NCBI RefSeq assembly: GCF_030035605.1
Contig: NZ_CP106736.1
Location: 3,162,001 to 3,226,000 of the forward strand
From: Silvimonas soli
Lineage (GTDB): Bacteria > Pseudomonadota > Gammaproteobacteria > Burkholderiales > Chitinibacteraceae
DNA: 64,000 nucleotides
Direction of reading: 5' to 3'
The notes beneath the pieces were generated by a model. That model was not told where the DNA came from, searched no databases, and was given only the letters and a program-made list of their open reading frames with translations. A program made the position numbers and the translations under genes. Below are positions 41,867 through 51,061 of the stretch, piece after piece (position 1 is the stretch's first letter; the number at the start of each line of letters is the position of its first letter).

Positions 41867-43096
41867 TTAGCTGCGATAGTCCGCGTTGATCTTTACGTAG
41901 TCGTATGAGAAGTCGCAGGTCCAGATGGTGGCATTTTCAGCGCCGCGATTGAGTTTCACCGTAATGGTGATCTCCGCCTCCTGCATCACGCGCTTGCCTT
42001 GTTCTTCGGTGTAGCTGGTCGCACGGCCGCCGTCTTTGGCGACCAGCACGTCGCCCAGCCACACTTCCAGCTTGTCGACATCCAGATCGGGCACCGCCGA
42101 ATAACCAATAGCGCACAAAATGCGGCCCAGATTGGGATCGCTGGCGAAGAACGCGGTTTTGATCAGCGGCGAGCGGCCAATGGCATAACCCACGGCTTTG
42201 CACTCTTCGCGCGAAGTGCCGCCTTCCACGTTGATGGTCATGAACTTGGTCGCGCCTTCACCATCACGAATGATGGCTTGGGCGAGAGTTTGTGCCACAT
42301 CCAGCACCGCGTCGCGCAGCACGGCAAATTCGGCGCTGGTTTCACTGGTGATTTCAGCCGCGCCGGACTGGCCGGTGGCGATCAGGATGTAACTGTCGTT
42401 GGTGGAGGTATCGCCATCCACCGTAATGCTGTTGAACGAGCGATCCGCAGTCCACGCCACCAGCTTTTGCAGCAGTTCTTGCGAAACAGCGGCGTCGGTC
42501 GCTACATAACCCAGCATGGTCGCCATATTGGGATGGATCATGCCCGCGCCTTTGGAAATACCGGTGACGGTGACGGTTTTGCCATCAATCTGTACCTGGC
42601 GGCTGGCCGCCTTGGGCGCCACGTCGGTGGTCATGATGGCTTGGGCTGCTTGCGCCCAGTGGGCTGGTTGCAGGTCTGTCAGCGCGGCGGGCAGGGCCGC
42701 GATGATCTTTTCATGCGGCAGCGGTTCCAGAATCACGCCAGTAGAAAACGGCAGCACTTGCTCCGGTGCAATCTGCATTTGCCCGGCCAAAGCCGTACAA
42801 ATGGCTTGAGCGCGAGCCAGACCATCGACACCGGTGCCGGCATTGGCATTGCCGGTGTTAACGACCAGCGCGCGGATATCGCCACGTGCGGCCAGATGCT
42901 CGCGGCACAGGCGTACCGGTGCGGCGCAGAATTTGTTCAGGGTAAACACACCGGCAGCACGGCTACCGGCGGCCAATCGGATGACCAGCACGTCTTTGCG
43001 GCCAGCAGTTTTGACACCGGCGGAGGCAATGCCCAATTCAACCCCGGCAACCGGGTGAAGACTGGACGGATCGAGTGCAGGCAGATTGACCGGCAT
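41867..43096 (-). CDS. argJ: Glutamate N-acetyltransferase / amino-acid acetyltransferase
   Basis: A 409-residue ornithine acetyltransferase that recycles the acetyl group in arginine synthesis and can also use acetyl-CoA. The self-cleavage nucleophile T193 lies in MIHPNMATMLGYV, with KGAGM before it. NTGNANAGTG and FSTGVILEPLP are also typical. The protein is cleaved into two chains there. Single gene with a terminator downstream. Confidence 0.97.
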   Translation of the reverse strand: MPVNLPALDPSSLHPVAGVELGIASAGVKTAGRKDVLVIRLAAGSRAAGVFTLNKFCAAPVRLCREHLAARGDIRALVVNTGNANAGTGVDGLARAQAICTALAGQMQIAPEQVLPFSTGVILEPLPHEKIIAALPAALTDLQPAHWAQAAQAIMTTDVAPKAASRQVQIDGKTVTVTGISKGAGMIHPNMATMLGYVATDAAVSQELLQKLVAWTADRSFNSITVDGDTSTNDSYILIATGQSGAAEITSETSAEFAVLRDAVLDVAQTLAQAIIRDGEGATKFMTINVEGGTSREECKAVGYAIGRSPLIKTAFFASDPNLGRILCAIGYSAVPDLDVDKLEVWLGDVLVAKDGGRATSYTEEQGKRVMQEAEITITVKLNRGAENATIWTCDFSYDYVKINADYRS

Positions 43097-43277
43097 GGTG
43101 CTTATCCTTGAGAGCGGCTGAAAACCAACAAGGATACCGGAATCACGTTACATCTGGCAGCGCTGAAGGCGGCATTTTTTAGGGGATAAACAGCGAGGGA
43201 AAGCCAGGCACCTGGCAGGTTGGGCGTAGCGGATACAGGCCGCAGCAATCCGGCGGCATGTTGTTCAGGAAGGATGG

Positions 43278-43934
43278 TCAGTGCTGGGTGGTAGCAATGC
43301 CCGGTGCCGCATGCATGGCGTTGGCCAGTGCTCGGGTGCGTTCCAGATCGAATGATGCCGGATTACTTATTGCCACGGTTTCTTCCGTGTTCTGCCATTC
43401 ATGCGGTAGCCACTGCGAGCACGCATCCGCGGTCACCACTACGCGGTCAGCACGCATGGTGCCATTCAGGGTGTAAACGCAGCCTTTTTCCACCGCGAGA
43501 ATGGTGCGGCCGGGAAAATAATCGATGTGCTGGCTTAGCCAGTGCTTGAGGGTGCGCAGCGCCAGTTGCAAATCACCGTGGGCCAATTCTTCGAACGACC
43601 AACCCGGCGCCGGATTGGCGTGCCGGACTGCGCCGGTGAGGCATTCACGCAGGACTTTGGCTTCCAGCTCGTCGCGTTGCAACAGCGACAAACCGGCGGA
43701 TTGTGCCCGGGCGGTGGGGATGCGGTGCCAGCGCTCGCGGCTGGGGCGGGTGAGCGGCAGTAGCTGCGGTGGCAGCCCGTTTTGCAGAATCAATCCGGCT
43801 TCGGCCGGCGCGTGACCGTCAACGCCACTTTCCAGCAGCGCTACGCTTAAACCTCGTTGCAGTGCGACCCAGGCTCGCGAAAGCCCGGCAATGCCACTAC
43901 CAACGATCACAACGTCCCACACATCCTCACGCAT
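43278..43934 (-). CDS. Shortened FAD-dependent oxidoreductase (DAO type)
   Basis: A 218-residue protein with a complete N-terminal FAD site (VVIVGSGIAGLSRAWVALQRG, then LLESG). The middle resembles the substrate domain of D-amino-acid-oxidase-like proteins, but the C-terminal second FAD motif and about 150 residues expected for the family are missing. Nothing in the 181 bases downstream restores it. AAGGAGGGG precedes the ATG at 43934, so it is probably translated. It may be a decayed gene. Confidence 0.7.
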   Translation of the reverse strand: MREDVWDVVIVGSGIAGLSRAWVALQRGLSVALLESGVDGHAPAEAGLILQNGLPPQLLPLTRPSRERWHRIPTARAQSAGLSLLQRDELEAKVLRECLTGAVRHANPAPGWSFEELAHGDLQLALRTLKHWLSQHIDYFPGRTILAVEKGCVYTLNGTMRADRVVVTADACSQWLPHEWQNTEETVAISNPASFDLERTRALANAMHAAPGIATTQH

Positions 43935-44120
43935 ATCCCCTCCTTGGGGGATGACTACATCATTGATGCAATTCGTCTTTTTTAGCTGCATGCCAAATCA
44001 GGTTCGTTTGATACGACTGATTGGTCTGGCGCAGCATAGCCCTTGTTGGGCGGCAGGGCACTGCGCTCTGTCAGCTTTTCTTGTAAGTTTATCGGGTTTA
44101 TTTAGAAAATTGGAAATTGC

Positions 44121-45158
44121 TTATATAGACGGTAGCAACAGCAGTTTGCGCAGGGCCGTAGGAATGCCTGCAGCGAGGGCTTCTTCGCGGGTAAACCAGC
44201 GGGTATTGCTGGCTTGCACGCCAGTTGTCGCCAAAACCCGGGCCGGTTGCGGCGTGATGGTCAGCCGGAAATGAGTGAAGACGTGAACCAGCTCGGGCAG
44301 GCTGGGCTCCAGCTCAATCTGCAAACCAAAGCGTGACTGAAAATCCTGTTCTGCTGCCAGCGTCGTGCTGGTTTCCGGCAGGCACCACAATCCGCCCCAG
44401 ATGCCGGTAGGCGGGCGTTGTTCCAGCAGCAAACGACCGTGATCTGACACCAGCAACATCACGGTTTGCCGCTCCGGGATTTTCTTTTTGGGCTTGGGAG
44501 CCGGCAGTTCAAGTTGACGACCCTCGCGCCGGGCTACGCAATCTTCGTTGAGCGGGCAGGTCAGGCAAGCGGGCTTTTTGGGCGTACAGAGCGTGGCACC
44601 GAGATCCATGATGCCTTGGGTGTACGCCGGCATATCTGCCGCTGCTGGCAACAAGAATTCTGCCAGCGCCCACATGCGGGTCTCGATGGCTTTGCTGGCG
44701 ACGTTGCCGTCAATTCCGGCCCAACGTGCCAGCACGCGTTTGACGTTGCCATCAAGTATTGCTGCCCGAGTCTGGTAGCTGAACGCGGCAATGGCGGCGG
44801 CGGTGGAGCGGCCCACGCCCGGCAGGCTGCAGATATCTTCTGGTGTGCGTGGAAAAACGCCGCCGAAATCCGTCATTACTTTTTTTGCGGCCGCGTGCAG
44901 ATTGCGCGCGCGGGCGTAGTAGCCCAGGCCAGCCCACAGTGCCATAACGTCGTCGTGCGATGCGGCGGCGAGATCGGCCACGGTTGGGCAGCGCTCCAGA
45001 AAACGCTGGTAGTAGCCGATGACGGTGGTGACCTGCGTCTGCTGCAGCATGATCTCTGATAACCACACGCGGTACGGGTCGCTCACTTGCCAAGGCAAGT
45101 CATGGCGACCATGCGTGGCGTGCCAGGCCAGCAAACGTTCGGCAAATGTTGCTGGCAT
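44121..45158 (-). CDS. mutY: A/G-specific adenine DNA glycosylase
   Basis: A 345-residue repair enzyme that removes A opposite 8-oxoguanine. E35 in SEIMLQQTQV and D136 in ILDGNVKRVLAR are the catalytic pair; the HhH motif is LPGVGRSTAAAI; 4Fe-4S cysteines are C191, C198, C201 and C207. A C-terminal Nudix-like recognition domain (IWGGLWCLPE, FTHFRLTI) is present. It starts 5 bases after the asmA stop, so it is coexpressed with asmA. Confidence 0.97.
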   Translation of the reverse strand: MPATFAERLLAWHATHGRHDLPWQVSDPYRVWLSEIMLQQTQVTTVIGYYQRFLERCPTVADLAAASHDDVMALWAGLGYYARARNLHAAAKKVMTDFGGVFPRTPEDICSLPGVGRSTAAAIAAFSYQTRAAILDGNVKRVLARWAGIDGNVASKAIETRMWALAEFLLPAAADMPAYTQGIMDLGATLCTPKKPACLTCPLNEDCVARREGRQLELPAPKPKKKIPERQTVMLLVSDHGRLLLEQRPPTGIWGGLWCLPETSTTLAAEQDFQSRFGLQIELEPSLPELVHVFTHFRLTITPQPARVLATTGVQASNTRWFTREEALAAGIPTALRKLLLLPSI

Positions 45159-45163
45159 GAGGT

Positions 45164-47437
45164 TCAGGGTTTCTTCTTGGGGGGAACAGCGGTGGGTGGT
45201 GCGGATTTGCCTGCTTTGGCCGGCTTGACAGCGGCTTTGGCGGCTGCCGCGCGGGCCTTTTCAGCTTTTTCGGCAGCGGCTTTCTGGCGTTTGATGAATT
45301 GCTCTTTCACGTCACCGTAGTCGACGTGATAGTCCGGCGAAGCCAGCGGGCCAGACAAAGTAATGGGCAGCGTCAACCCGGCCAGGCTGGCCAGTTCCGG
45401 CACACGTGAGTTGGCGGTGGCCTGCATCTGGTAATCGATATAACCCTGACCAAGGTCGATAGCGCCATTGCCGGTGAGCTTGATAACGCCGGTAGCAACG
45501 GCCAGATCGCTATTGCGTGCCACGCCGTCCTTGATTTGCAAACTGGCCTGCAGTTGGGTGAAGCGGGTACGCGCATCCAGATCGGCGGGCTGGGTAATAT
45601 CGCCGCCCAGTAACGCCAGCTGCTTGCTGGTATTGCGTAGCAGCGCTTCAACGTCGATACCGCGAATCGCCCCTTCTTTGAGCTGAAGATGAGCGCTGCC
45701 GTTAGTGGTGCGGCGCAAGTCTTCCAGCGAGGTGCCACGGCCGGAGATATCCAGATCAACCTGGCCCCGCCCTTCAAAGCGGCTGGTATCAAGCACGTCA
45801 ACCAGCAGCGTGTTGATATTGGTGTCCGTCAGGCGCTGGCGGGCGTGAAATGCCGGTTGGTCGCCCGAGGTGTCGATTTCCATGCTGCCGGTCAGTTGCC
45901 CTTCGTACAGGGTCGCCTGCAGCGGATCGAGTGTGAGCTTGCGATCCTTGGCGTTGAAGCTCATTGCGATGTCGTCAACGTGCAGGTTCTTCACGACCAG
46001 CTCGCCGATCCGCACCTGACCTTGGGCGCGGGCGTGCTGCAGCCAGGTAAAGTCGAGGTCTTTGCTGGGGTCGACCTGTTTGGCGCCTTCACTGACCACC
46101 GGCAGATACGGCGTGAGGTCCAGCTTGCTGATATTGAAGTCAAACTGGTATTCGGGCGAGACAAAATCATTCACGCCCAGGCTCATCGAAACCGGTTCGT
46201 GGTCCAACTGCCCGCGGCTGGCCAGATGCAAAAATTCCGAGCGCAAATCCAGCGTGCTGTTGCCAGCCAGTTGCAGGCCGATTTCGCCCCGCGGCAAAGC
46301 GGCGTTACTGTAACTGCCGGTCAGGTTGTATGCGGGCAATGAGAAGCGGGTACCGCCTTGCATTTCCAGCGGGCTGACAAATTTGGCAGTCAGTTTCTGC
46401 CCTGGGCTATTGAGTGCCACGTTGATGCTGGCGGCATCGGCGCGTAGCACACCGCCCTGGTTGCCAGACAGTTTGGGCACCATCATTTGCGCCGAAAGCC
46501 GATTGCCCGGGCTCTGCATATCCACCTGCAACTTGAGGCGGTTAAGCGAAATCACGTTATGCACTACGCCGATTTCCGGCAGATCCAGCTCGCCAGTCCA
46601 GCTTTGCCCGGCGCGTTTGCCTGATGCACTCAGACGCAGATCGCCACCGGTCAGTCGCAGCGGTTGCCAGCCATAAACCAGATTGCCAATGGCGGTGATT
46701 TGCGAATCGGCCACCTTCAAGGAGGGCGAACTATCGCCTTGTTGGGTGATGTCCAGGCGCAAATCGGCCACCAGCAGGCGCCGTTCCTGCGCGTGATAGC
46801 GCATGGCCGCGGTGCCTTTGATCTTGCCATGCCATTGCAGCGCTTGCGGGGGGCCGACCTGCAACTCGCCATCCAGCGCGAGTTCACCGTTTTTCGGATC
46901 GCCCAGCTTGTCCATGTTCCATTGCAGATTGGTCAGGCGGAAGTTTTCATTCAAACCGTTGTCGCGGTAGGCCAGATCGCCATCGCTGAATGCCACACGG
47001 TCGATATCAAAATTGATACCGCTGCCCACATCGCGTTTTCGTAGCAGATCATCAAAGTTGTAGGTGCCATCAGGCTGGCGTTCGATATGCACCTGCGGAT
47101 GATCTACGTCCAGCCGGTGTACCACCACCGAGCGCGAGCGTAACAGTGGCCATACCGAAAACTCCACGCGCACATGTTCGGCCTGCGCAAACACTTGCGT
47201 ACTGTGCGGCTCGGTCAGTGTTACCTTGTCCAGCAGCAGCGATGGACGCGGTAACAAGACAAGCCGGGTTCGCCCCTGCACATTGAGCGTGCGCTGGGTA
47301 TCGTGTTCCATTTGGGCGACCAATGCGTTCTGGGCAAAGTCCGCTTGCAGGAACCAGGGCGCGATTCCGACGACGGCGATTAACGCCGTAATCAGCAAAA
47401 GCGTGATCCGGAAAGGTTTGGAGTGGCGCAGGTCCAT
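45164..47437 (-). CDS. asmA: AsmA family envelope protein
   Basis: A 757-residue protein with one N-terminal membrane helix (about 11-30) followed by a large periplasmic AsmA domain (NALVAQMEHDTQRTLNVQGR) and an AsmA-like C-terminal repeat with LTLPITLSGPLASPDYHVDYG. A Lys/Ala-rich tail (residues 718-757) is low complexity. AsmA-type proteins bridge inner and outer membranes and are linked to lipid transport. Upstream of mutY, as in many betaproteobacteria. Confidence 0.9.
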   Translation of the reverse strand: MDLRHSKPFRITLLLITALIAVVGIAPWFLQADFAQNALVAQMEHDTQRTLNVQGRTRLVLLPRPSLLLDKVTLTEPHSTQVFAQAEHVRVEFSVWPLLRSRSVVVHRLDVDHPQVHIERQPDGTYNFDDLLRKRDVGSGINFDIDRVAFSDGDLAYRDNGLNENFRLTNLQWNMDKLGDPKNGELALDGELQVGPPQALQWHGKIKGTAAMRYHAQERRLLVADLRLDITQQGDSSPSLKVADSQITAIGNLVYGWQPLRLTGGDLRLSASGKRAGQSWTGELDLPEIGVVHNVISLNRLKLQVDMQSPGNRLSAQMMVPKLSGNQGGVLRADAASINVALNSPGQKLTAKFVSPLEMQGGTRFSLPAYNLTGSYSNAALPRGEIGLQLAGNSTLDLRSEFLHLASRGQLDHEPVSMSLGVNDFVSPEYQFDFNISKLDLTPYLPVVSEGAKQVDPSKDLDFTWLQHARAQGQVRIGELVVKNLHVDDIAMSFNAKDRKLTLDPLQATLYEGQLTGSMEIDTSGDQPAFHARQRLTDTNINTLLVDVLDTSRFEGRGQVDLDISGRGTSLEDLRRTTNGSAHLQLKEGAIRGIDVEALLRNTSKQLALLGGDITQPADLDARTRFTQLQASLQIKDGVARNSDLAVATGVIKLTGNGAIDLGQGYIDYQMQATANSRVPELASLAGLTLPITLSGPLASPDYHVDYGDVKEQFIKRQKAAAEKAEKARAAAAKAAVKPAKAGKSAPPTAVPPKKKP

Positions 47438-47588
47438 CTGGAGCGATGCTGCTTTTTATGTAAGTATGGTTGTCGGTGGTCTCGGGATTATCCCTAACAC
47501 CCGCGGATTTATCAAAGAGCATGTTCGTTTTGGTTTGGTTCCCGCAGTGCTCCTGTACTGCAGTTCACAGAAATCAGATGGAGTTGCA

Positions 47589-47999
47589 ATGCCGTATCGT
47601 ACCGAGATCAAGGTTCGCGGGTATCACCTCGACCTTTATGGCCACGTGAATAACGCTCGATATCTTGAGTTCCTGGAAGAAGCCCGCTGGAACATGATGG
47701 AACTGCATGGCGACCTCGAATGGTTCATGCAACGACGCTATGCCCTGGTGGTGAGCCGCATCGACATCCGCTACAAACGGCCCGCCACCATGGGCGATTT
47801 GCTGGTGGTGGAAACCCGCTCGGGTGAAATGGGCGAACGGCATGTCATTGTGGAACAGAAAATCGTGCGGGCCGATAACGGCAAAGTGGTGGCAGAGGCC
47901 GAAGTGACGGTGGCAGTCGTGCATCCGGAAACCCCCGGCGCCTTGCCCATGCAAGGCGAGATCGCCGAGCGTTTTGCGCAACTGGTCGGGGAGCACTGA
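47589..47999 (+). CDS. Acyl-CoA thioesterase, hotdog fold
   Basis: A 136-residue YbgC/FcbC-type thioesterase. The catalytic Asp lies in YHLDLYGHVNNARYLEFLEEARW. FDIRY-like IDIRYKRPATMGD and the final VAEAEVTVAVV strand are typical. The substrate is unknown. The ATG at 47589 follows GGAG at six bases; upstream codons are not conserved and overlap asmA. The next gene starts two bases after its stop. Confidence 0.88.
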   Translation: MPYRTEIKVRGYHLDLYGHVNNARYLEFLEEARWNMMELHGDLEWFMQRRYALVVSRIDIRYKRPATMGDLLVVETRSGEMGERHVIVEQKIVRADNGKVVAEAEVTVAVVHPETPGALPMQGEIAERFAQLVGEH

Positions 48000-48001
48000 A
48001 C

Positions 48002-48472
48002 ATGCGGCGTTTGCTGGTACTGATGCTGGCGCTGTTACTGGCCAGCTGTGGTGGTTTGCCCATGAACTGGGAAAAACCGCGCATTTCTCTGGCTGGCATT
48101 ACCCTGAAACAGGCCAATTTCTTGCAGCAGCGCTTTACTCTGGCGCTGACGATCCAGAACCCCAACAATATTTCGGTGCCAGTGACCGGGCTGGAAGCGC
48201 GGCTCACGGTGAATGGCCAGGAAATGGCGCAGGGTGTTTCCAACGAAGCGCTGACCATTCCGGCGTTGGGTGAGGCGACGGTGCATATTGATGTGATCAG
48301 TAATATCTCGCAGCTGATCAAGCAGTTACGTGTACTCAAGCCCGACGAAGTGCCTACCTACAAGCTGGCGGGCAAGATCTACTTGCCAATGAAACCCGAT
48401 GGCATCGCCTTCAGCAAAACCGGTGATATGCCGCCTCGTGATGAATGGCTGCCCAAGGATTTGCGCTTCTGA
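48002..48472 (+). CDS. LEA14-like (WHy domain) lipoprotein
   Basis: A 156-residue lipoprotein with a lipobox at C16 (LLLASCGG). The rest is a water-stress/LEA type 2 beta-sandwich (RFTLALTIQNPNNISVPVTGLEARLTVNG split at residues 44-72, then FSKTGDMPP). Such proteins are common small outer-membrane lipoproteins in proteobacteria with unknown function. It follows the thioesterase with 2 bases between, so it is in the same operon, and ends in a strong terminator. Confidence 0.85.
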   Translation: MRRLLVLMLALLLASCGGLPMNWEKPRISLAGITLKQANFLQQRFTLALTIQNPNNISVPVTGLEARLTVNGQEMAQGVSNEALTIPALGEATVHIDVISNISQLIKQLRVLKPDEVPTYKLAGKIYLPMKPDGIAFSKTGDMPPRDEWLPKDLRF

Positions 48473-48495
48473 AATCCGGCCGTATCGCAGTGTGT

Positions 48496-48523
48496 AAAAA
48501 CGGAGCCAAGGCTCCGTTTTTTT
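48496..48523 (+). terminator. Terminator after the LEA14-like gene
   Basis: A 12-bp perfect stem (48496-48507 with 48510-48521), a 2-base gap (probably a 4-base loop in practice) and seven Ts. Confidence 0.9.
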
Positions 48524-48587
48524 GTTGCCCGGCGTCAGCCCAGGCCCGCGTTGGGCGATCTGCAAGCACCATCGTCATGTGCGCAGG

Positions 48588-48593
48588 TATAAT
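48588..48593 (+). promoter_or_regulatory. Possible -10 element of rlmD
   Basis: TATAAT lies 33 bases before the rlmD start codon. No good -35 sequence is seen 17 bases upstream, so the promoter is tentative. Confidence 0.35.
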
Positions 48594-48626
48594 TGTCTGT
48601 TTTGTCAGTCCATTAGACTAATCACC

Positions 48627-49928
48627 ATGCCGCAAGCCCGGATTGAATCGCTGGACCACGAAGGTCACGGCGTTGCCCATGTTGAGGGCAAGACCATCTT
48701 TATCGACGGCGCACTGCCGTTTGAAACGGTCACCTATAACAGCTATCGCAAAAAGCCTGCTTTCGAGAACGCGCAGGCGCTGCAAATCCATAACGAAAGC
48801 TTTATGCGCACCAAGCCGCAATGCCCGCACTTTGGCGTATGCGGTGGCTGCTCTTTGCAGCATATGGAGTTCACGGCCCAGGTCGCTGCCAAGCAACGCG
48901 TGCTGGAAGACAATCTGCAGCGCATTGGTAGTGTGAAGCCGGAAACCTTGCTGCCAGCCATTTACGGCCCGCAATGGGGCTATCGCCATCGCGCACGTTT
49001 GTCGGTACGGTACGTTGCCAAAAAGGGCGGCGTTTTGGTGGGTTTCCACGAAAAGCGCTCGTCGTTCATTGCCGACATGACTGAATGCCATGTGCTGCCC
49101 AAGTCGATGTCCGACCAATTGGTGCCGCTGCGTGAACTGGTAGGCAAGTTGTCGATTGCCGATCGCATGCCACAAATTGAACTGGCCATTGGCGAGAACA
49201 TCACCGTGCTGGTGTTCCGCAATATGGAAGCCATCAACGAACAAGACGAAGCTCACTTCAAGGCCTATGCCGACCAGTGGGGCGTGCAAATCTGGCTGCA
49301 ACCCAAAGGCCCGGACACCGCTTACCCGTTGTACCCGCTGGACGCCCCGGCGCTCACCTACCAGATGCCCGAGTTCGGCATCACCATGCCGTTCAAGCCA
49401 ACCGAATTCACCCAAGTGAACCACGCGGTGAATCGCGTCATGGTGGAACGGGCCATTCGCTTGCTTGATCCGCAACCGGGCGAAGTCATTGCCGACATGT
49501 TCTGCGGCTTGGGCAATTTCACCCTGCCGATCGCCCGCCGCGGCGCCAAGGTGCTGGGTATGGAAGGTCTGCAGCAATTGGTCGACCGCGCTTTTGAAGG
49601 TGCCCGCCACAACCAGCTGGAACACCTGACTGATTTCAAGGTCGCCAACCTGTTCGAAATGACTGAAGAATGGCTCGATAAACTCGGTCACTTCGACAAA
49701 ATGCTGATCGACCCGCCACGCGATGGCGCCATGGAGCTGGTCAAGTCGATCAGTGCCGACCATGGCCCCAAGCGCATTGTTTATGTGTCCTGTAGCCCAT
49801 CCACGCTGGCACGCGATGCCAACATCCTGGTCAATGACAAGGGCTATACGCTCAAGTCGTCAGGCATCGTAAACATGTTCCCGCACACCGGGCATGTGGA
49901 ATCGATGGCGTTGTTTGAGAAGGATTGA
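48627..49928 (+). CDS. rlmD: 23S rRNA (uracil-1939-C5)-methyltransferase
   Basis: A 433-residue TRAM-plus-SAM methyltransferase. 4Fe-4S cysteines are C66, C72, C75 and C154. The SAM site is MFCGLGNFTLPIA; the catalytic Cys lies in IVYVSCSPSTLARD; DPPRDGA is present. It makes m5U1939 in 23S rRNA (RumA). I chose the ATG at 48627 because the TRAM region starts there. Confidence 0.93.
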   Translation: MPQARIESLDHEGHGVAHVEGKTIFIDGALPFETVTYNSYRKKPAFENAQALQIHNESFMRTKPQCPHFGVCGGCSLQHMEFTAQVAAKQRVLEDNLQRIGSVKPETLLPAIYGPQWGYRHRARLSVRYVAKKGGVLVGFHEKRSSFIADMTECHVLPKSMSDQLVPLRELVGKLSIADRMPQIELAIGENITVLVFRNMEAINEQDEAHFKAYADQWGVQIWLQPKGPDTAYPLYPLDAPALTYQMPEFGITMPFKPTEFTQVNHAVNRVMVERAIRLLDPQPGEVIADMFCGLGNFTLPIARRGAKVLGMEGLQQLVDRAFEGARHNQLEHLTDFKVANLFEMTEEWLDKLGHFDKMLIDPPRDGAMELVKSISADHGPKRIVYVSCSPSTLARDANILVNDKGYTLKSSGIVNMFPHTGHVESMALFEKD

Positions 49929-49965
49929 TGGTTGCATGTCTGCCCGATTGGGCAATGCGCGACTA

Positions 49966-50005
49966 AAACAAAACCCCGGGTCAGACGAGCCGGGGTTTTG
50001 TTTTG
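49966..50005. terminator. Bidirectional terminator
   Basis: A perfect 15-bp stem (49966-49980 with 49991-50005) and a 10-base loop, with T-runs on both strands. It ends rlmD and probably the minus-strand peptide gene at 50052. Confidence 0.92.
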
Positions 50006-50051
50006 GAATGAGATTTGATAAAGCCGGATCGAATCCGGTTAGCGGCTATAG

Positions 50052-50258
50052 TCAGGCAAATGTATCAATCGTGCGGCCCATGCTGACCAGGCCCGAGCCA
50101 ATAGCGCTCACGCCACTACCCACGGCACTGACGGCTGTGCCGACCACGGTGGCCGCAGTGCCAACCGTCTTCGCCACGGCCTGCACCGGCAACCCGGCAG
50201 CACCCGTTATCAGGCTGGGAGCAGCGGCGGCCAGCAATCCTGATGCAATTGAGTTCAT
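50052..50258 (-). CDS. Small glycine-zipper peptide with heptad-like repeats
   Basis: A 68-residue hydrophobic peptide. GGAG precedes the ATG at seven bases. Residues 32-59 consist of four successive 7-residue repeats (VGTAATV, VGTAVSA, VGSGVSA, IGSGLVS) that form a glycine-zipper face. The N-terminus (SIASGLLAAAAPSLITGAAG) is also small-residue-rich. It could be a membrane-inserting peptide, a bacteriocin-like peptide or a small envelope protein. No immunity or export gene is next to it. Function unknown. Confidence 0.6.
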   Translation of the reverse strand: MNSIASGLLAAAAPSLITGAAGLPVQAVAKTVGTAATVVGTAVSAVGSGVSAIGSGLVSMGRTIDTFA

Positions 50259-50488
50259 GGGCGCTCTCCGGCTGGGTGGCGATAAACGGGAAGTCTGGCC
50301 AGGCTTGTCGCCAAAGCCGCTGTAGCCAAGTTGTACCAAGGTTGTAGCATTTGTAGTGGCGCCAAAAAAATGCCACTGCAATATTTTTGCACGATTTGCC
50401 CTAAGCGGCCACGCCAAACGGCGTGACTATCTGTGCGTGCTACCATCCCACTCCATTTTGAAACGCCATTGCAAAGGTCAGTTCAGGC

Positions 50489-51061
50489 ATGAGCAATCTT
50501 GAAATTATTGGTTTTGTGACCACGCTGCTGGGCATCTGGCTGGCTACACGCGGGCATGTGCTCACCTGGCCTTTGCAACTGGTTGCCAGTTTGCTGTACG
50601 TCTATCTGTTTCTGGATGCGCATCTGTTTGGCGAGAGTGTGTTGCAGTTTGTCTACGCCGCGCTGGCGGTGTATGGCTGGTGGAGTTGGCAGCGCAAACC
50701 GGTCAGCGATACCGGCAGTACGCGCAGCTTGCCGATAAGTCATATGTCACGCCGAGAATGGGTCTGGATCAATCTGCTGGGTGTGGCATGTACCGCAGGC
50801 GTGGCAACCATGCAGGTGCATTTCCTGCCGACGGATGTGCCGGTGCTGGATTCGGGCATTTTTGTGTTCGGTTTGCTGGCGCAATGGATGCAGGCGCGCA
50901 AGAAGATCGAAAACTGGCCGTACTGGATTGTGCTCGACACGGTCGCGGCCGGGGTTTACTGGCACAAATCGCTGCAACTGACTGCCGTGCTTTATATCAT
51001 CCTGGCCGTTCTGGCGGCGTGGGGCTGGTGGCAATGGCGACGTGAGGTTCGCGGGCAATGA
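50489..51061 (+). CDS. pnuC: Nicotinamide riboside transporter PnuC
   Basis: A 190-residue membrane protein with about seven helices. YAALAVYGWWSW and WPYWIVLDTVAAGVYW are conserved PnuC motifs. PnuC facilitates nicotinamide riboside uptake, trapped inside by a kinase. Its stop overlaps the start of the next gene by 4 bases (ATGA), and that gene encodes the matching kinase. Confidence 0.93.
   Translation: MSNLEIIGFVTTLLGIWLATRGHVLTWPLQLVASLLYVYLFLDAHLFGESVLQFVYAALAVYGWWSWQRKPVSDTGSTRSLPISHMSRREWVWINLLGVACTAGVATMQVHFLPTDVPVLDSGIFVFGLLAQWMQARKKIENWPYWIVLDTVAAGVYWHKSLQLTAVLYIILAVLAAWGWWQWRREVRGQ

Noticed and set aside
50052..50258. Classical bacteriocin with double-glycine leader
   Set aside because: No double-glycine leader followed by a mature peptide is clear and no transporter or immunity gene is adjacent.
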